Shown: positions 1-8,334, counted from the stretch's first letter. The stretch: DNA of 9,860 bases from DASXRA01 sp036558905 (GCA_036558905.1 DATBER010000069.1:1-9860); one strand, 5' to 3'. The notes: generated by a model from the sequence alone, not told the origin. Program-made: numbers and translations.

Positions 1-1
1 C

Positions 2-148
2 GAGGCGCTGGCCTGGTGCGTCCGGCTGGTCGGCGAGCACACCGACGAGTGGCTGGCCAGCCTGCGCGCGGCGATGTCGGAGGTCGACAAGCTGCGCGCC
101 GAAGGCCCCGATCTGGGCGACATCGCCGACGACGACGTCGACGGGTAG
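2..148 (+). CDS. C-terminal end of an unknown protein (partial)
   Basis: The open frame enters from the left edge and ends at TAG 146-148, leaving 48 residues. The visible piece starts EALAWCVRLVGEHTDEWLAS and looks like amphipathic helix with Trp and Leu spaced helically. It ends in an acidic tail in which Asp dominates the last 15 residues (GDIADDDVDG). No motif allows a family call. Another frame over the same bases is very Arg-rich and lacks the third-position GC bias, so this frame is the more credible one. The gene converges on the yyaL-like gene, and two hairpins follow its stop codon. The missing upstream sequence is needed to name it. Confidence 0.6.
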   Translation, partial: EALAWCVRLVGEHTDEWLASLRAAMSEVDKLRAEGPDLGDIADDDVDG

Positions 149-162
149 CCCCCAGCCCCTTG

Positions 163-218
163 CTTGATCAACAGGAAAAGTGGGCCGCTCCAGCGACCAC
201 TTCCTCCTGTTGATCACG
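163..218. repeat. 52-bp near-perfect inverted repeat with TGATCA ends; likely bidirectional terminator or dispersed palindromic element
   Basis: The left arm TGATCAACAGGAAAAGTGG (165-183) pairs with the right arm at 197-216, whose reverse complement is TGATCAACAGGAGGAAGTGG. The only imperfection is AAAA against GGAA plus one extra base. The centre (186-195) folds again as CGCT-CC-AGCG, so nearly the whole unit is one long stem. It is AT-richer than its surroundings and sits between two convergent stop codons, where a terminator serving both strands is expected. The arm is longer and better matched than a usual actinobacterial terminator, so a REP/MITE-like dispersed unit is the alternative. 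No second copy lies in this window. Confidence 0.7.
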
Positions 219-230
219 AACCGGGCGGAC

Positions 231-274
231 TCGTCCGGGCGTGGTGGTGCCAGAGCGCCACGCCGCCCGGACGA
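231..274 (-). terminator. GC-rich hairpin just downstream of the yyaL-like stop
   Basis: TCGTCCGGGC (231-240) pairs perfectly with GCCCGGACGA (265-274). The stem continues as GTGGTG (241-246) against CGCCAC (256-261) with one G-T pair, a 3-base bulge at 262-264 and a 9-base loop. It begins 7 bases beyond the minus-strand stop codon (281-283). No U-tract follows it, which is common for actinobacterial hairpin terminators. The placement and stability support a transcription terminator for the minus-strand gene. Confidence 0.65.
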
Positions 275-280
275 CGCTTC

Positions 281-2254
281 TCAGACGCGCAACGCGGCGG
301 CCAACGCCTCCGGCTCGGTCACCGGGGCGTCGCACACCATGCCCCGGCAGACGTAGGCGGCCGCCCGCCCGGACACCAGTGGGCGCGCCTCGAGCAACGG
401 AACGCCGGCCGCGTCCGGTTCCCCCGTCACGACGACCGCGCCGGGCGGGCGACTGCGCCAGGCCAGCCGGGTGAGCGGCCCGCTGCCCGGTTCGCCCACC
501 ACGGCGACCTGCAGCGGGCCGCTGATCCGGGCCTCGGCGGCGGCCAGCGCCCAGCCGACGAAGCGCGGCTGCTGCGAACCCAGCCAGGAAACCGTGCCCA
601 ACCCCGACTCGGCCGCCTCGCGGTGCCGCACCGAGCCGGTGAGCGCCGAGTAGGTCAGCAGCGCGTTGACGATCGCACTCTGCCCGGACGGCGCGGCATT
701 GTCGGTCGGATCCTGGGGCCGGCGGATCAGCTGCTCGGCGTCGTCGGCGGTGTCGAAGAAACCGCCGTCGGGGTCGGCGAAGTGGTCCAACGCGGTGTCC
801 AGCAGCGAACCGGCCACCTGCAGCCAGTGTGGATCGGCGGTGGCCTGGTGCAGGGCCAGCAGCCCGTCGGCCAGGTCGCCGTAGTCCTCGGCCACTCCGG
901 CCGCGTCGCCGACCGCGCCGTCGCGCGAGGTTCGCCGCAGCCGCCCGCCGACCAGATGCGAATCGGTGAGCAGAGCGGCAGAAGCCAACGCCGCGTCCAC
1001 ATAGGACGGTTCGTCGAGCAGGACGCCGGCCTCGGCCAGCGCGGCGATGGCCAACCCGTTCCAGGCGGTGACCACCTTGTCGTCACGCGCCGGCTGCGGG
1101 CGGAGCGTACGCGCGGCCAGCAGGCGGGCGCGCAGATCCGTCCACTGTGGACGGTCGTGCGGGTCCTTCAATAGTTGCAGGGTGGATGCGCCGTTCTCGA
1201 ACGTGCCGTCGTCGGTCACCTCGAACAGGTTCGCCGCGGCGGAGGCGTCCTCACCCAGCACGTCACGCAGCTGGGCCGGCGTCCACACGTAGGTCAACCC
1301 TTCGATGCCGTCGGTGTCGGCGTCCAGCGCCGAGGCGAACCCACCGGACGGGGTACGCAGGTCGCGCAGCAGGAAGTCGGCCGTCTCGCGGGCGATGCGC
1401 TCGGCGAGCGGCGCACCCGACAGGCGCCACCAGTGCAGATAAGCCCGCAGCAGCAAAGCGTTGTCGTACAGCATCTTCTCGAAGTGCGGCACCACCCACG
1501 CGTCGTCGACCGAGTAGCGGGCGAACCCGCCGGCCAGCTGGTCGTACATCCCGCCGCGGGCCATCGCCTCGCAGGTGCGGGCCACGATCTCCAGCGACGA
1601 CGGCGCACCGGTCCGCTCGTAGTGGCGCAGCAGGAACTCGAGCACCATCGACGGCGGGAACTTGGGCGCGCGTCCGAAGCCACCGTGGGCCGGGTCGAAC
1701 TGGCCGCCGAGACGGGCCGCCGCGGCGTCGAGCAGCTCGGCGTCGGGCATCCGACGACCCCGCTCGACGGCGGTCACCTCGGTCAGGGCGCTCGCGATGC
1801 GCTGCCCGGCGCTGAGCACCTCGTCGCGGTCGGACGTCCACGCCTCGACCACCGAGTTCAGCAGCCGGACGAACTGCGCGCGCGGGAAGAACGTTCCGGC
1901 GAAGAAGGGCTCGCCGGACGGCGTCAGCACGCAGGTCATAGGCCAGCCGCCCTGCCCGGTCAGCGCGGTGGTGGCGTCCATGTAGACGGCGTCGATGTCC
2001 GGACGCTCCTCGCGGTCGACCTTGATGTTGACGAAGTGCTCGTTCATCAACGCGGCCACGTCGGCGTTCTCGAACGAGTCGTGCGCCATGACGTGGCACC
2101 AGTGGCAGGCCGCATAGCCGACCGACAGCAAGATCGGCACGTCCCGACGTCGCGCCTCGGCCAGCGCCTCGTCCGACCACGGCCACCAGTCGACCGGGTT
2201 GTCGGCGTGCTGGCGCAGGTACGGCGACGTCGAATGCTCGAGACGGTTGCTCAC
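281..2254 (-). CDS. Thioredoxin-domain protein of the YyaL / SSP411 (spermatogenesis-associated protein 20) family
   Basis: A 657-residue protein, close to the family's usual length of about 670. The N-terminal thioredoxin-like domain (DUF255) begins NRLEHSTSPYLRQHADNPVD and carries the CHWC redox-type motif at residues 50-53, followed by KVDREERPDID (78-88) and GGWPM (102-106). The rest is the (alpha/alpha)6-barrel-like part with GGFGRAPKFP (191-200), DDAWVVPHFEKMLYDNALL (250-268) and an ALDADTDG segment near 309-316. Relatives are cytosolic; their substrate is not established and some resemble cellobiose epimerases. The start is GTG at 2254, because family homology begins right there. An upstream in-frame ATG at 2281 would run into the divergent gene's start, and the frame beyond that reads as non-family sequence. 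There is no good ribosome site, which suggests a leaderless message. Confidence 0.93.
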   Translation of the reverse strand: MSNRLEHSTSPYLRQHADNPVDWWPWSDEALAEARRRDVPILLSVGYAACHWCHVMAHDSFENADVAALMNEHFVNIKVDREERPDIDAVYMDATTALTGQGGWPMTCVLTPSGEPFFAGTFFPRAQFVRLLNSVVEAWTSDRDEVLSAGQRIASALTEVTAVERGRRMPDAELLDAAAARLGGQFDPAHGGFGRAPKFPPSMVLEFLLRHYERTGAPSSLEIVARTCEAMARGGMYDQLAGGFARYSVDDAWVVPHFEKMLYDNALLLRAYLHWWRLSGAPLAERIARETADFLLRDLRTPSGGFASALDADTDGIEGLTYVWTPAQLRDVLGEDASAAANLFEVTDDGTFENGASTLQLLKDPHDRPQWTDLRARLLAARTLRPQPARDDKVVTAWNGLAIAALAEAGVLLDEPSYVDAALASAALLTDSHLVGGRLRRTSRDGAVGDAAGVAEDYGDLADGLLALHQATADPHWLQVAGSLLDTALDHFADPDGGFFDTADDAEQLIRRPQDPTDNAAPSGQSAIVNALLTYSALTGSVRHREAAESGLGTVSWLGSQQPRFVGWALAAAEARISGPLQVAVVGEPGSGPLTRLAWRSRPPGAVVVTGEPDAAGVPLLEARPLVSGRAAAYVCRGMVCDAPVTEPEALAAALRV

Positions 2255-2260
2255 CCGTCC

Positions 2261-2273
2261 ACTGTGGCATGGT
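2261..2273. promoter_or_regulatory. Candidate overlapping divergent leaderless promoters
   Basis: Only 25 bp separate the GTG at 2254 (minus) from the ATG at 2280 (plus), and neither has a convincing Shine-Dalgarno sequence. Reading plus, CATGGT (2268-2273) lies 6 bases before the ATG. Reading minus, CACAGT (2266-2261) lies 6 bases before the GTG. Both fit the loose actinobacterial -10 pattern with A at position 2 and T at position 6. The -35 elements would fall inside the opposite gene's first codons; TTGCTC at 2247-2252 is a possible plus-strand one. This is inferred from spacing, and no start site has been mapped. Confidence 0.35.
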
Positions 2274-2279
2274 GCAGTC

Positions 2280-3458
2280 ATGGCGAAACGTCCGTACGAC
2301 ATCGTGCTGTTCGGGGCTACCGGGTTCACCGGCGGGCTGACCGCGGAGTACCTGGCCCGGACGGTGCCGCCGCAGACCAGCTGGGCGCTGGCCGGCCGCA
2401 ACCCGGCCAAGCTGGAGGCGGTGCGCCGGCGCCTGGGCGTGCTGTGGTCGCGGCTGCCGCTGCTGTCCGCCGACGCCGACGATCCGGCGTCGCTGCGCGA
2501 ACTGGCCGAGAGCACCCGGGTGCTGGTGACGACGGTCGGCCCGTACGTCGAACACGGCGAGCCGTTGGTGGCCGCCTGTGCCGAGGCCGGCACCGACTAC
2601 CTCGACCTCACCGGCGAGCCCGAGTTCGTCGACCGCTGCTACGCCCGCTACCACCAGCGGTCCGTCGAGACGGGCGCCCGGCTGGTGCACAGCGCCGGGT
2701 TCGACTCGGTGCCGCACGACCTCGGCGCGTACTTCACCGTGCAGCAACTGCCCGAGGGCGTGCCCTTGCGCGTGAAGGGCTTCGTCCGCGTCCATGCGAA
2801 CTTCTCCGGCGGGACGTTCCAGTCGGCCGTCACCGGGATGTCGCGCATCCGCTCGAACGTCGCCGCCCACCGCGAACGCCGCCGGGCCGAACCGCGCCCG
2901 GCCGGTCGCAAGGCCCGGGCGGTCGGCGGCCGGCTTCATCGCGACGCCGACGCGCAGGCCTGGGCGGTGCCGCTGCCGACCATCGACGGCCAGGTGGTCG
3001 GCCGTTCGGCGCGTGCCCTCGACCGGTACGGCCCCGACTTCACCTACACCCACTTCGCCGCCGTGCGCCGGCTGCGGACGGTGGTGGGCGGGATCGCTAC
3101 GATCGCCGGCGTGGCCGCCCTGGCCCAGCTGCCGCCCACCCGGCGCTGGCTGCTGAAGCGCGTGCCGTCCGGCAAGGGACCGGCGCCGGCTCGGCGGGCC
3201 CGCAGCTGGTTCACCGTGCGGTTCGTCGGCGAGGGCGGCGGCCGCCGAGTAGTCACCGAGGTGGCGGGCGGCGACCCGGGCTACGACGAGACGGCGAAGA
3301 TCCTGGCCGAGTCGGCGATGTGCCTGGCCTTCGACGAGCTGCCGCCGACGTCCGGTCAGGTCACCACCGCCACCGCCATGGGCGACGCCCTGATCGAGCG
3401 GCTGAGCAAGGCCGGCATCACGTTCACCGTGCTCGACGAGCCGCCGACCGGTCCCCCG

Positions 3459-3479
<21 letters not shown>
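2280..3479 (+). CDS. Saccharopine dehydrogenase-like / trans-acting enoyl reductase family NAD(P)-dependent oxidoreductase
   Basis: A 399-residue protein beginning MAKRPYDIVLFGATGFTGGL. The dinucleotide-binding Rossmann motif GxxGxxG is at residues 12-18, followed by ALAGRNPAKLEAV (36-48), VGPYVEHGEPLVAACAEAGT (86-105) and YLDLTGEPEF (107-116). A conserved HSAGFDSVPHDLG lies at 137-149. The C-terminal part has a hydrophobic stretch near 267-284, then PGYDETAKILAESAMCLAFD (333-352) and TATAMGDALIERL (363-375), hallmarks of the actinobacterial group that includes mycobacterial Rv2449c-like reductases. Some members act in trans on polyketide or lipid synthases. No such synthase is seen here, so the substrate is unknown. 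The ATG at 2280 is chosen because homology begins there. The last 21 bp overlap the end of the convergent ABC-F gene. Confidence 0.9.
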
Positions 3480-5048
<1,569 letters not shown>

Positions 5049-5142
5049 ACGTACCACCCAGACACTGGCTGGATGACCTGGCGGGCAACGGCCGCGGCGC
5101 AGGTCCGGACGTGGTCTCAGATCTCCATGACGAGTTCATGGT

Positions 5143-5165
5143 GCCGGCCGTCAGGGACGGCCGGC
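5143..5165 (-). terminator. Perfect 10-bp hairpin between the basic-tail gene and the ABC-F gene
   Basis: GCCGGCCGTC (5143-5152) and GACGGCCGGC (5156-5165) are perfect complements around a 3-base loop. The hairpin starts 16 bp beyond the stop codon of the upstream minus-strand gene (5182-5184) and lies about 95 bp before the ABC-F start. There is no U-tract. It probably ends the upstream transcript. Because ABC-F resistance genes are often controlled by attenuation in their leader, it could also be a regulated terminator. The rest of the 133-bp gap holds a weak inverted repeat, CCATGA (5125-5130) against TCATGG (5136-5141). Confidence 0.65.
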
Positions 5166-5181
5166 AACCAGATATTCGTCA

Positions 5182-5793
5182 CTACTCGCCCGAGGCCTTG
5201 CGGGTGGTGCGCTTGCGGGCGGTCGGGCGGGCCGCCGCAGCGGTCTGGCGGGCCGGTGGGGTCCGCCTGGTGGTCGGCTCGCGCTCGGCCTTGGGCCGCG
5301 ACGTCGCCGCCTCGGCCTTGGCCGACTGGCCCGCGTCGGCCTTGGGCTCGGTGGCCTTGGCCGGCTTGGCCGGCTTGGGCGCCGGCTTGGACGCCGGCTT
5401 GCGCGCCGCCTTCGGGCGGGCCGCGCCGGCCGTCTTGCTGCCGGCGCGCGCCCCCGTGGTCTTCGCTGCTGCCTTGGCGGCCGCCTTGGCCGGCTTGGGC
5501 GCCGCCTTGCGAGCCGCCCGCGGCCGGACCGGCGCAGGCGGTTCGGCCACCTCGTCCGGCTCGTCCTCGACCGGCAGGGCCGCCGGTTGGACGGCGACCG
5601 CTTCGGCCGACGGCGTGCTAGGCACGGGAGACGGATCCGGCGCGTACGCCGGCTCCGGCTCTTCGGTAACTACTACCGGTCCCCCGACAAGAACGAATTC
5701 CGGTTCGTAGATCGAGCTTCCGAAAGCGCCGCCTCCATAAGCGAAATCGGACTCTAGATCGACAGGTTCGAAATCAGTCCTCGTCCTCGTCAC
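5182..5793 (-). CDS. Small protein with acidic N-terminus and histone H1-like Ala/Lys/Pro-rich tail
   Basis: A 203-residue protein of no recognised family. Residues 1-90 are acidic and Pro-rich, with an aromatic patch DFAYGGGAFGSSIYEPEFVL at 16-35 that looks like the most constrained part. Residues 91-203 are strongly basic and of low complexity, built from Ala, Lys, Pro and Arg in short units such as KPASKPAPKPAKPAKA (132-147). They resemble histone H1 or the tail of mycobacterial HupB, but no HU domain is present. Such tails usually bind DNA or other polyanions; that is inference here. GTG 5793 is chosen because it lies 20 bp inside the end of the preceding gene, which suggests translational coupling, and the frame further upstream only shadows that gene. 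GTG 5817 is an alternative. The N-terminal codons are visibly less GC-rich than the tail. Confidence 0.8.
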   Translation of the reverse strand: MTRTRTDFEPVDLESDFAYGGGAFGSSIYEPEFVLVGGPVVVTEEPEPAYAPDPSPVPSTPSAEAVAVQPAALPVEDEPDEVAEPPAPVRPRAARKAAPKPAKAAAKAAAKTTGARAGSKTAGAARPKAARKPASKPAPKPAKPAKATEPKADAGQSAKAEAATSRPKAEREPTTRRTPPARQTAAAARPTARKRTTRKASGE

Positions 5794-6799
5794 TTTTCTT
5801 GCCCGCCTTGCGACCACCCGGGCGGGCGCCCGTCCCCTTCGCATTGACGGCCTGCCCACCGAGCATCACCTCGGCGAAGTCAGCCAGCGCACCGTCGAGC
5901 TGCTGGGTGATTCGACGCTCCGAGTCGTGCTGCGAGTCACGCAGTACCCGGGCGAACTCGTTGCGGTCGGGCCGCGAGTCGACGCTGCGGTCGATCTTGT
6001 CGACGCCGTTGTCGATCGCACCGGACAGCGAGCCGACGCCGGCGTGGATGGTGTCCTCGACCGCCTTGACCCGGACGTTGGCGGCCTCGAGCCGCTCGGC
6101 GATCTGCTCGATGCGGGCGGCCATGGCGTCCAGGCGCTCGCTCGGGTCGACGGCCGGCCGGGACATGACCTCTTCGAAGCGGCCGTGCACGCGGGCCATC
6201 TCGTCCTCGATGCGCTGGTGCACGCTGACCGACAGCTCGTCGAAGCGACGGTGCACCGAGGCCGGGTCGAGCTGGCCGGGCAGCAGGTCGACGGCACCCT
6301 GCACGCGGGCGACCGTGGCGTCGGTCTCGTCCAGCCGCGAGTGCAGGTGCTGCAGCCGGTCGTCGAGACCGTCGAGCCGGCCGGACACGCCTTCGAAGCG
6401 ACCGGCCACACCGTCCAGTCGACCCTCGAGCGCGTCGAGCGGGGCCCCGACCCGCTCGCTGAGCGCCGTTACCGCCTCGATGACGCGGGTGAGCACAGTG
6501 TCTTGCGCATCGATGCGAGCGAGTGTCTCGTCGAGCCGCTCGGCGATGACGCTGACCTCGGTGCGGTCGGGTAGTTCGGTGAGCCGCCGCTGGATACTCT
6601 CGACGTTGTCGTGGGTGGCAGAGACCCGGTTCCGGCCTTCGCCTGCGAATCCTTCGATAGGTGCCAGGCGCGTCCTGATCTCGTCGAGTAGGTCGACGAC
6701 TTGACGCTGCTCGTCGGCGTGCAGATCCGAGGCACGGGCGAGCATTGCCCGCATTTTCTCGAATCCGACAGGGGATTGCCCGTTGGCGGTCTGGTCCAC
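5774..6799 (-). CDS. Coiled-coil protein with heptad repeats, function unknown
   Basis: A 341-residue protein, almost wholly helical and rich in Asp, Glu, Arg and Leu, with no signal peptide or membrane segment. A regular heptad series is visible at residues 124-158: LEGRLDG, VAGRFEG, VSGRLDG, LDDRLQH, LHSRLDE. A second coiled-coil stretch covers roughly 183-250, and the tail is charged (GRKAGKKSDEDED). The pattern resembles apolipoprotein-like or SMC-like rod proteins, but no family name is secure. GTG 6799 is the start because a purine-rich GAGAGAGG lies 10 bases upstream. Its stop overlaps the start of the basic-tail gene by 20 bp, so the two proteins are probably made together and may interact. 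A structural or scaffolding role is a guess. Confidence 0.85.
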   Translation of the reverse strand: MDQTANGQSPVGFEKMRAMLARASDLHADEQRQVVDLLDEIRTRLAPIEGFAGEGRNRVSATHDNVESIQRRLTELPDRTEVSVIAERLDETLARIDAQDTVLTRVIEAVTALSERVGAPLDALEGRLDGVAGRFEGVSGRLDGLDDRLQHLHSRLDETDATVARVQGAVDLLPGQLDPASVHRRFDELSVSVHQRIEDEMARVHGRFEEVMSRPAVDPSERLDAMAARIEQIAERLEAANVRVKAVEDTIHAGVGSLSGAIDNGVDKIDRSVDSRPDRNEFARVLRDSQHDSERRITQQLDGALADFAEVMLGGQAVNAKGTGARPGGRKAGKKSDEDED

Positions 6800-6809
6800 C
6801 GTTGTACTA

Positions 6810-6817
6810 CCTCTCTC
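6810..6817 (-). promoter_or_regulatory. Ribosome binding site deciding the start of the coiled-coil gene
   Basis: Read on the minus strand, GAGAGAGG occupies 6817-6810 and is followed by 10 bases before GTG at 6799. It is the clearest Shine-Dalgarno-like sequence in the window and excludes the longer in-frame extension from 6832, which would begin upstream of it. Confidence 0.65.
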
Positions 6818-6836
6818 AGTTCTGGGACCCAAACGA

Positions 6837-6870
6837 CCGGTCCGCCCGGCTGGCGAAATCGCCGGACCGG
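6837..6870. repeat. Nested hairpin in the leader of the coiled-coil gene
   Basis: CCGGTCCG (6837-6844) is perfectly complementary to CGGACCGG (6863-6870), and the interior contains a second stem, GGCGA-AA-TCGCC (6852-6863). It lies about 38 bp before the GTG start of the minus-strand gene. It could be a 5' UTR structure or a terminator that stops read-through from the four-TM gene upstream. The base pairing is seen; the role is inferred. Confidence 0.5.
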
Positions 6871-6884
6871 GCGTGAAGGATCGC

Positions 6885-6989
6885 AGTGGTGCGGGGGTTT
6901 AGGCCCACAGCATGCACCACTTGGCCCACCCCTGCCAGAGGAGGGTGTGCGGCCTCGGTGTGGCGTCGCTCGGCCCACCCACCGGCCGA
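6885..6989. repeat. Inverted repeats and GGCCCAC copies in the 296-bp spacer
   Basis: The spacer 6800-7095 holds no credible gene. AGTGGTGC (6885-6892) is the exact inverse of GCACCACT (6914-6921). TCGGCC (6970-6975) pairs with GGCCGA (6984-6989). The heptamer GGCCCAC occurs three times, at 6902, 6923 and 6972. The region is likely to carry the promoter of the coiled-coil gene, but I cannot point to a convincing -35/-10 pair. A small structured RNA is possible. Confidence 0.4.
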
Positions 6990-7059
6990 TACCACGACGC
7001 GCGGACTTTGCGGGGTTACGGGGGCTAAACCAAGATCAAGAATCCGTTGGCGAGACGAA

Positions 7060-7092
7060 GTCGATCAGCACACGCGGAGCTGACAAGTCGAC
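7060..7092 (-). terminator. Imperfect hairpin after the four-TM gene
   Basis: GTCGATCAGC (7060-7069) pairs with GCTGA (7079-7083) and, after a 4-base bulge, with TCGAC (7088-7092). It sits directly beyond the minus-strand stop codon at 7096-7098. The bulge and lack of a U-tract make it a moderate terminator candidate. Confidence 0.45.
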
Positions 7093-7095
7093 CCG

Positions 7096-8334
7096 TCAGG
7101 AGCCGGGCTCGCGCTCCTCGGGCAACGGCAACCGACCCGACTCTGGGACCGATCTGGGATGGGGCAGCTCGCTGGTCGGCCGCGGGGCGCGCGGCAGAGT
7201 CGTCTCGGTCGGCGGGTCGTCGTCGGGCTCGGCCGGGACGGGCGGAATCTGACCCGCGGACGACTCGGTGACGTTCGACCAGACGTCGTCCGCCGAGCCG
7301 GTGCGTGGCGATGTCGGCCGGGTCCAGGCCCGGGTCGGCGGCTCGGTCTCCGACTGCCCCTTCGACTGCCCCGCGCGCGATGCCTCCGAGGGCGTGCCGG
7401 CGCCGGGCCTCGCGGACTCCGGCGGTGGCCAGCCCGCCACCCGGTCGGCCGGGTTGGGCGGTGGCAAGCTGTTGGTCCGCTCGGTGCTCGAGCCGGCCGC
7501 CTGGGTGGTGTCGCCGGCACCGGAGCTTCCGGGGCGGAAGGCCTGCGTCGAGTCGCTGTCCGTGCCGAACGCGCGGGTGGACTGGGTGTCCGAGCCGAGC
7601 ACCTGTGTCGACTCGCCCCCCGAGCCGGACGGCCGGGACGGCTCGCCGGCCGTCGAACTCCACGACCGCTCGCCGCTGTACATCTGGGTGGAGCCGAGCG
7701 CCGCCGACCAGTCGGGCACCCCGTCCGGTTCGGACGAGAGTGCCGGTTCGAGGTCGGTTGCCTCCTCCTCGCCGCGCCGGCTGAGCGTGGCGGCGAGGAT
7801 GCCGGCGACGATCGCCACGATCAGTCCGGTGGCGGCGCCGAACCACACGGTGAAGGCCGTCGGACCCTCGAAGACCGCGTACCAGTACCGGCCGAGTCCG
7901 TCGGGGTCGCGACCTCCGGGCTGGCCCTTGAACAGGTCGCTGTATGCGATGAGCGCCCGGCCGATCGCGGCCACCTGGGTGAGGGCCAGGACGAGGGCCC
8001 AGGTGCCGACGAACACGGAGAGGAAGCTGCGCGGTGGGCGCATGGGACCGACGAGTGCGTACATCAGCACGAACACCGCGATGACCAGGCCGACCGCCGC
8101 GACGATCTCACCGAGCCAGAGCATGCGTTGGTGCGACTCGGGCGTCCACCGCCACGGAAAGCTCGCCAGCGTCTGTTTCAGCTGCCGAGTGCGGGGCAGT
8201 TCGTTGCTGGACTGGTTCTTGATGAGGTGGTCGACCGTCCATTGATTGCCGGCCGCCGCCACGAGCACGAGCTCGGCGACGGCCGCGCAGAGCGCGACCA
8301 CGAACGTGGGGGCACGTCGCATTCGCCTGAGCAT
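7096..8334 (-). CDS. Four-transmembrane protein with long Ser/Thr/Pro-rich cytoplasmic tail
   Basis: A 412-residue protein of no recognised family. Hydrophobic helices lie at about residues 10-28, 72-96, 104-130 and 161-184. The start MLRRMRRAP is Arg-rich, so the N-terminus and, with four helices, the C-terminus should both be cytoplasmic. The loop at 30-70 would face outside. Residues 188-412 are disordered-looking, rich in Ser, Thr, Pro, Gly and Glu. The tail repeats a Thr-Gln/Arg-x-hydrophobic motif: TQMY (216), TQVL (243), TRAF (253) and TQAF (263), with a weaker TTQA at 276. This resembles sites preferred by actinobacterial Ser/Thr kinases and read by FHA domains, which is inference. 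ATG 8334 is used; ATG 8322 is an alternative, and neither has a good ribosome site. The gene is divergent from the aminopeptidase gene. Confidence 0.82.
   Translation of the reverse strand: MLRRMRRAPTFVVALCAAVAELVLVAAAGNQWTVDHLIKNQSSNELPRTRQLKQTLASFPWRWTPESHQRMLWLGEIVAAVGLVIAVFVLMYALVGPMRPPRSFLSVFVGTWALVLALTQVAAIGRALIAYSDLFKGQPGGRDPDGLGRYWYAVFEGPTAFTVWFGAATGLIVAIVAGILAATLSRRGEEEATDLEPALSSEPDGVPDWSAALGSTQMYSGERSWSSTAGEPSRPSGSGGESTQVLGSDTQSTRAFGTDSDSTQAFRPGSSGAGDTTQAAGSSTERTNSLPPPNPADRVAGWPPPESARPGAGTPSEASRAGQSKGQSETEPPTRAWTRPTSPRTGSADDVWSNVTESSAGQIPPVPAEPDDDPPTETTLPRAPRPTSELPHPRSVPESGRLPLPEEREPGS

Noticed and set aside
16..213. 65-codon Arg-rich plus-strand frame at the left edge
   Set aside because: It contains a run of Arg typical of a shadow frame and extends into the inverted repeat; the frame ending at 148 has a natural protein composition.
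2254..2593. N-terminal extension of the yyaL-like frame up to 2593
   Set aside because: It would overlap the start of the divergent reductase and the added 113 residues are Ser/Arg-rich antisense translation; family homology begins at the GTG at 2254.
6886..7083. 65-codon plus-strand frame in the spacer between the four-TM and coiled-coil genes
   Set aside because: No ribosome site, Arg/Thr/Pro-rich random-looking composition, and it crosses three inverted repeats.
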